A stretch of 16,152 nucleotides of DNA from assembly GCA_037443105.1 (NCBI GenBank), contig JBBIOZ010000036.1, positions 1-16,152 on the forward strand. Direction: 5' to 3'. Every line of letters begins with the position of its first letter. Position 1 is the first letter of the stretch. Shown piece after piece: positions 12,786 through 16,152 of this stretch. The notes under the pieces were generated by a model. The model did not search any database and was not told where the DNA came from. It saw only the letters and a list, made by a program, of their open reading frames with translations. Source of the DNA: JAWCLZ01 sp037443105 (lineage in GTDB: Archaea > Halobacteriota > JAWCLZ01). The position numbers and the translations under genes are program-made.

Positions 12786-15365
12786 TTGGAAAGCTATGTT
12801 AGAGCTTGGTTTGAAAAAAACTTCGAGGAGCTAACGCCTCCTCAGCAGTTTTCATTCAAGCTCATTTCTATGGGTGAAAATACAATTGTTACAGCACCCA
12901 CTGGCTCCGGTAAAACTCTAGCCGGCTTCATGGTGATTTTAAATGAACTATTCAAACTCGGGGAGAAAGGCGAGCTGCTGGATGGAGTTTACTGCATTTA
13001 TATCTCCCCGCTTAAAGCTCTGGATAATGATGTTAAAAAAAATCTATTGATTCCTCTAACTGAAATTAGAGAAATAGCAAGGCAGATGGGCAGAACTCTA
13101 CCTGAAGTTAGAATTGGCGTGCGCACTGGCGATGTAACTCCAGATGAGAAGCAGAAACAGCTCAAGCTGCCTCCCCATATACTTATAACCACTCCTGAGA
13201 GCTTAGCTGTGCTATTGAATGCCCCTAGGTTTATTGAGAATTTAAAAACTGTGAAATGGGTAATTGTAGATGAGATCCACGAGCTAGCGAATAATAAAAG
13301 AGGAGTGCACCTGAGTCTTTCGCTGGAGCGCTTAAGAGAGCTCATTGGAAGGGATTTCATTAGAATTGGCTTGGGAGCCACGCTTCACCCGCTTGAGGAG
13401 GTTGCTAAATTCTTGGTGGGCTATCAAGAGGACAAGCTGCGCAGCTGCAAGCTCGTGGATGTAAGCTGGTATAAACCCTTTGATTTAAAAGTGCTATCGC
13501 CTTTGAAGGATATTGTTAAAAGCACAGCTGAGCGGACCAATGCTGCTTTATATAACTTACTTGATGAGCTCATAAGCAAGCATCGAACCACGCTTATATT
13601 TACGAACACCAGAAGTGGCACTGAACGCGTGGTTTATCACTTGAAACATAAATGGAGGGAGAAATACAGCGATACCACAATTGGTGCGCATCACGGCTCG
13701 CTCTCGAGAGAAATCCGCCTTGATATAGAAGAAAGGCTTAAAAAGGGCTTGCTAAAAGCAGTGGTATGCTCAACCTCGCTTGAGCTAGGCATAGATATTG
13801 GATATATAGACCTAGTGGTGCAAATTGGCTCGCCTAAGAGCGTTACACGCGCAGTGCAGCGAATTGGTAGAAGTGGCCATAAATTTAAGGACACAGCTAA
13901 GGGGAGGATAATTGTTTTAGATCGCGATGATCTAATTGAATGTACAGTCATGCTTAAATGCGCTAGGGAGCGCAGACTGGATAGAGTTAAAATTCCTAAG
14001 AATTGCTTAGATGTACTCGCTCAGCATATCGTTGGAATGGCATTGAGTAAGAAATGGAGGGTTGAGGAGGCGCTTCAGGTTATAAAACGCAGCTATTGCT
14101 ACCACGATTTAAATAACCAAGATTTCATCGCACTTTTGAAGTTCCTCGCAGGTCACTATGCAGATCTCGAGGACCGCAGGGTTTACGGCAAGATCTGGTT
14201 CGATGAAGAAGAGGGAGTTTTTGGCAGAAGAGGGAAGTACACTAGAGTTATATATTATTTGAATATTGGCACCATTCCAGATGAAGTGAAAATCGATGTC
14301 TATCGCTATAGCGATAAACGCTACTTAGGAGGAATCGAAGAAGACTTTCTCGAGCGCCTCAAGCCGCAGGATATATTCGTATTGGGAGGCAAGCTCTATG
14401 AATTTAAATTCGCTAGGGGAATGCGCTGCTATGTGGAAGATGCACCTGAAGAAGCCTTGCCTACAATTCCAGCTTGGTTCTCAGAACTTCTACCGCTCAG
14501 CTTCGACCTCGCACTTGAGATTCAAAGCTTTAGAGAGCAAATGAAGGCAATGCTGGATAGAGGTGCGAAGCAAGCTGAGGTTGTGAAATTTTTATTGAAT
14601 AACTACCCGGTTGATAGATATGCTGCTAACTCCATCTATGAATATTTCAAAGAGCAATATCTATTCACCAATGGAAAAATCCCAGCAAGTAATAAGATTT
14701 TAATTGAAAAAACCGTCGATTTAGCTGGGAGGTGTTTCTTAGTATTTCACGCTTTATATGGTAGAAGGGTGAATGATGCTCTCGCAAGAGCAATTGCAAT
14801 AATAACCTCCGATCAAATTCAAAGCACGCTTGCAGCGATCGTTAGCGACAATGGATTTGCAATTCTGATACCTAAGGAGAAAATGAAGAGAGTTAAAGTA
14901 GATGAAATTATCAACACTTTACTCAAGAGTGATATTGAAGTGCTTTTGAAACAAAACATCCGTAGAACAGAGCTAATGAAGCGCCGCTTCAGACACTGTG
15001 CAGCTAGGAGTTTTTTAATACTGCGCAACTACAAAGGCTATAAAATAAGTGTAAGCAAGCAGCAGCTTAGCTCCCAGACACTGCTCAATATCTGCGAGGG
15101 AATCGATTCAAATTTCCCAGTTGTGCAGGAGACCTACCGTGAAATTCTACAGGACACTATGGATTTGGAGAAAGCTGAAGAAGTATTAAACTGGCTTAGG
15201 AATGGCGAATTAAGCTATGAAATAATTACTACAGATGTGCCCTCTCCATTTGCCCATAATTTAATCGTCTTAGGAGAGGCTGATATAATTTTGATGGAGG
15301 ATAGAAAGCAGCGATTGCTCGAGCTATATAACGCAGTGATGAGGAAAATAGGTGTAAAGGTTTAA
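12786..15365 (+). CDS. lhr: Lhr-type superfamily 2 ATP-dependent helicase
   Basis: A large helicase of COG1201 (Lhr), acting on DNA or RNA-DNA duplexes in repair or RNA metabolism. Motifs in order: Q-like TPPQ (17-20), Walker A APTGSGKT (37-44), TPES near 136-139, DEIH box (162-165), motif III GAT (197-199, where SAT is usual), IFTNTRSGTE (271-280), HHGSLS (302-307), ELGID (333-337) and QRIGRSGH (358-365). The Lhr-specific C-terminal half follows, with FHALYGRRVNDALARAIA. The 859 residues fit archaeal Lhr proteins. TTG 12786 is the first standard in-frame start. The frame stays open upstream and reads FATEPFDREESLSCL (from 12744), which resembles the N-terminus of other archaeal Lhr proteins as I remember them, so the true start may lie further up. 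The COG1407 phosphoesterase gene follows 29 bases later. Confidence 0.93.
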   Translation: MESYVRAWFEKNFEELTPPQQFSFKLISMGENTIVTAPTGSGKTLAGFMVILNELFKLGEKGELLDGVYCIYISPLKALDNDVKKNLLIPLTEIREIARQMGRTLPEVRIGVRTGDVTPDEKQKQLKLPPHILITTPESLAVLLNAPRFIENLKTVKWVIVDEIHELANNKRGVHLSLSLERLRELIGRDFIRIGLGATLHPLEEVAKFLVGYQEDKLRSCKLVDVSWYKPFDLKVLSPLKDIVKSTAERTNAALYNLLDELISKHRTTLIFTNTRSGTERVVYHLKHKWREKYSDTTIGAHHGSLSREIRLDIEERLKKGLLKAVVCSTSLELGIDIGYIDLVVQIGSPKSVTRAVQRIGRSGHKFKDTAKGRIIVLDRDDLIECTVMLKCARERRLDRVKIPKNCLDVLAQHIVGMALSKKWRVEEALQVIKRSYCYHDLNNQDFIALLKFLAGHYADLEDRRVYGKIWFDEEEGVFGRRGKYTRVIYYLNIGTIPDEVKIDVYRYSDKRYLGGIEEDFLERLKPQDIFVLGGKLYEFKFARGMRCYVEDAPEEALPTIPAWFSELLPLSFDLALEIQSFREQMKAMLDRGAKQAEVVKFLLNNYPVDRYAANSIYEYFKEQYLFTNGKIPASNKILIEKTVDLAGRCFLVFHALYGRRVNDALARAIAIITSDQIQSTLAAIVSDNGFAILIPKEKMKRVKVDEIINTLLKSDIEVLLKQNIRRTELMKRRFRHCAARSFLILRNYKGYKISVSKQQLSSQTLLNICEGIDSNFPVVQETYREILQDTMDLEKAEEVLNWLRNGELSYEIITTDVPSPFAHNLIVLGEADIILMEDRKQRLLELYNAVMRKIGVKV

Positions 15366-15394
15366 TAAAGCAAGAAATAAGAGGAAGCGATGCT

Positions 15395-16141
15395 ATGAAG
15401 ATCTGGGGGAGAATTGAAATAATAGAGCCACATCCAGCGATTTATATTGAAGAGCTGGAGGCAGTTGCAATTGCAGACCTCCACCTCGGCTATGAAGGAA
15501 TATTGGCTGAGAAAGGTATTTTCCTTCCCAAGACGCAGTTTAAGAAAGAAATGGAGATGCTGCTTGAGATCTTGGAGAGGAAAAAAGTGAAGAGGGTGAT
15601 AATCAATGGAGACATAAAGCATGAGTTCTCAGAGACAAGTTATCATGAATTTAAAGAAGTAGGAGATATGTTGGCTTTTTTAAAAGCGAGATGTCAAGAG
15701 GTTATATTGATCAAGGGCAATCACGATAATTATATAGCTCGCGTTTCAAATCGCTTTGGAGTGAAGCTCTATGAAGAGCTTGAGGTTGGAGATTACCATT
15801 TTTTACACGGTCATAGAACTCCAACCTATCTCAAAGCAAGTCATTTAATCATAGCTCACGAGCATCCCGCGATTATACTCTACGATGATGTGGGGGGGAG
15901 AGAGAAGATAAACTGCTTGCTCTATGGAGATATCAAGCTTAAGGGGGAGAGTAAAAAGATAGCTGTGCTGCCAGCTTTCTCCACATTAGCAATGGGAAGC
16001 GAGGTCAATCTCATTCCACATCAAGAGCTGCTCTCCCCAATTTTAAGAGAAATCGATGTAGAAAAACTCAAGGTAATAGGGATAAGTAGAGATGTAGGCT
16101 GCTTGGACTTCCAAGAACTAGGAAGATTAAGATTTATATAA
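15395..16141 (+). CDS. COG1407 metallophosphoesterase (PdeM/ICC-like)
   Basis: A 248-residue calcineurin-like phosphoesterase. Metal-binding motifs are complete: DLHLG (28-32), GDIKHEF (72-78), GNHDN (108-112), HGH (138-140) and AHEHP (154-158). Enzymes of this fold hydrolyse phosphodiesters at a two-metal centre. COG1407 includes the bacterial PdeM, a predicted nuclease of the ligase-associated DNA repair operon that also encodes an Lhr helicase. The gene follows the helicase by 29 bases with GAGGAAG ahead of the start (ATG 15395; ATG 15390 is out of frame) and is probably co-transcribed. No signal peptide or membrane segment. The gene is complete, ending 11 bases before the window edge. A nucleic-acid end-processing role with the helicase is inferred. 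Confidence 0.9.
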   Translation: MKIWGRIEIIEPHPAIYIEELEAVAIADLHLGYEGILAEKGIFLPKTQFKKEMEMLLEILERKKVKRVIINGDIKHEFSETSYHEFKEVGDMLAFLKARCQEVILIKGNHDNYIARVSNRFGVKLYEELEVGDYHFLHGHRTPTYLKASHLIIAHEHPAIILYDDVGGREKINCLLYGDIKLKGESKKIAVLPAFSTLAMGSEVNLIPHQELLSPILREIDVEKLKVIGISRDVGCLDFQELGRLRFI

Positions 16142-16152
16142 ATATATATAAT

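Noticed and set aside
12998..13381. 127-codon minus-strand frame inside the helicase gene
   Set aside because: It is antisense to conserved helicase motifs and has no independent support.

Overview
The window is archaeal chromosome. The evidence is a gene for beta-ribofuranosylaminobenzene 5'-phosphate synthase (first step of methanopterin-type cofactor synthesis), a DUF1464 ASKHA-fold protein, a large Lhr-type helicase paired with a COG1407 phosphoesterase, an HdrD-like double-CCG iron-sulfur protein, AT-rich TATA-type promoters, and a mix of leaderless starts and strong GGAGG-type ribosome binding sites. Base composition is moderately AT-rich. No rRNA, tRNA, transposase or CRISPR array was seen. 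I cannot place the organism below domain level; anaerobic life is an inference from the Fe-S-rich and CoA-transferase genes.

Layout. 1-130 (-) is the start of a small DUF5371-like gene running off the left edge. 267-2272 (+) is a two-gene unit: a winged-helix, helix-rich protein of unknown role overlapping thiL by 4 bases. Facing it on the minus strand are a winged-helix regulator with a V4R/SufR-like cysteine-rich C-terminus (2277-2963) and a helical plus thioredoxin-like protein (3018-3632). Next comes a tight four-gene minus-strand operon (7396 down to 3749): two different family III CoA-transferases, a zinc-ribbon protein, and a 56-residue four-cysteine protein resembling the small Fe-S subunits of benzylsuccinate-synthase-type glycyl radical enzymes. 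It ends in a strong hairpin/T-tract terminator and starts behind an unusually structured promoter and leader.

7641-8407 (-) is a YkgJ-type cysteine-cluster gene broken by what looks like a single-base frameshift. 8489-9946 (+) holds a small helical protein and a dicluster-ferredoxin/CCG-domain oxidoreductase subunit. 10051-10230 (+) is a 59-residue ORF with a good ribosome binding site, followed by a roughly 300-base non-coding stretch full of short tandem repeats. 10530-11486 (-) is beta-RFAP synthase, divergent from DUF1464 (11548-12687, +). The window ends with the Lhr helicase (12786-15365, +) and the COG1407 phosphoesterase (15395-16141, +).

How it fits together. The most interesting part is the CoA-transferase operon with its small Fe-S ORF, palindromic upstream region and nearby V4R-like regulator. 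Together these suggest an inducible CoA-activation module for an organic acid, possibly a fumarate-addition product, but no glycyl radical enzyme lies in the window. The helical domain of the 204-residue protein next to this operon recurs as a stand-alone 96-residue protein beside the Fe-S oxidoreductase, linking the two regions. The helicase/phosphoesterase pair recalls the bacterial Lhr-Exo-ligase-PdeM DNA-repair operon.
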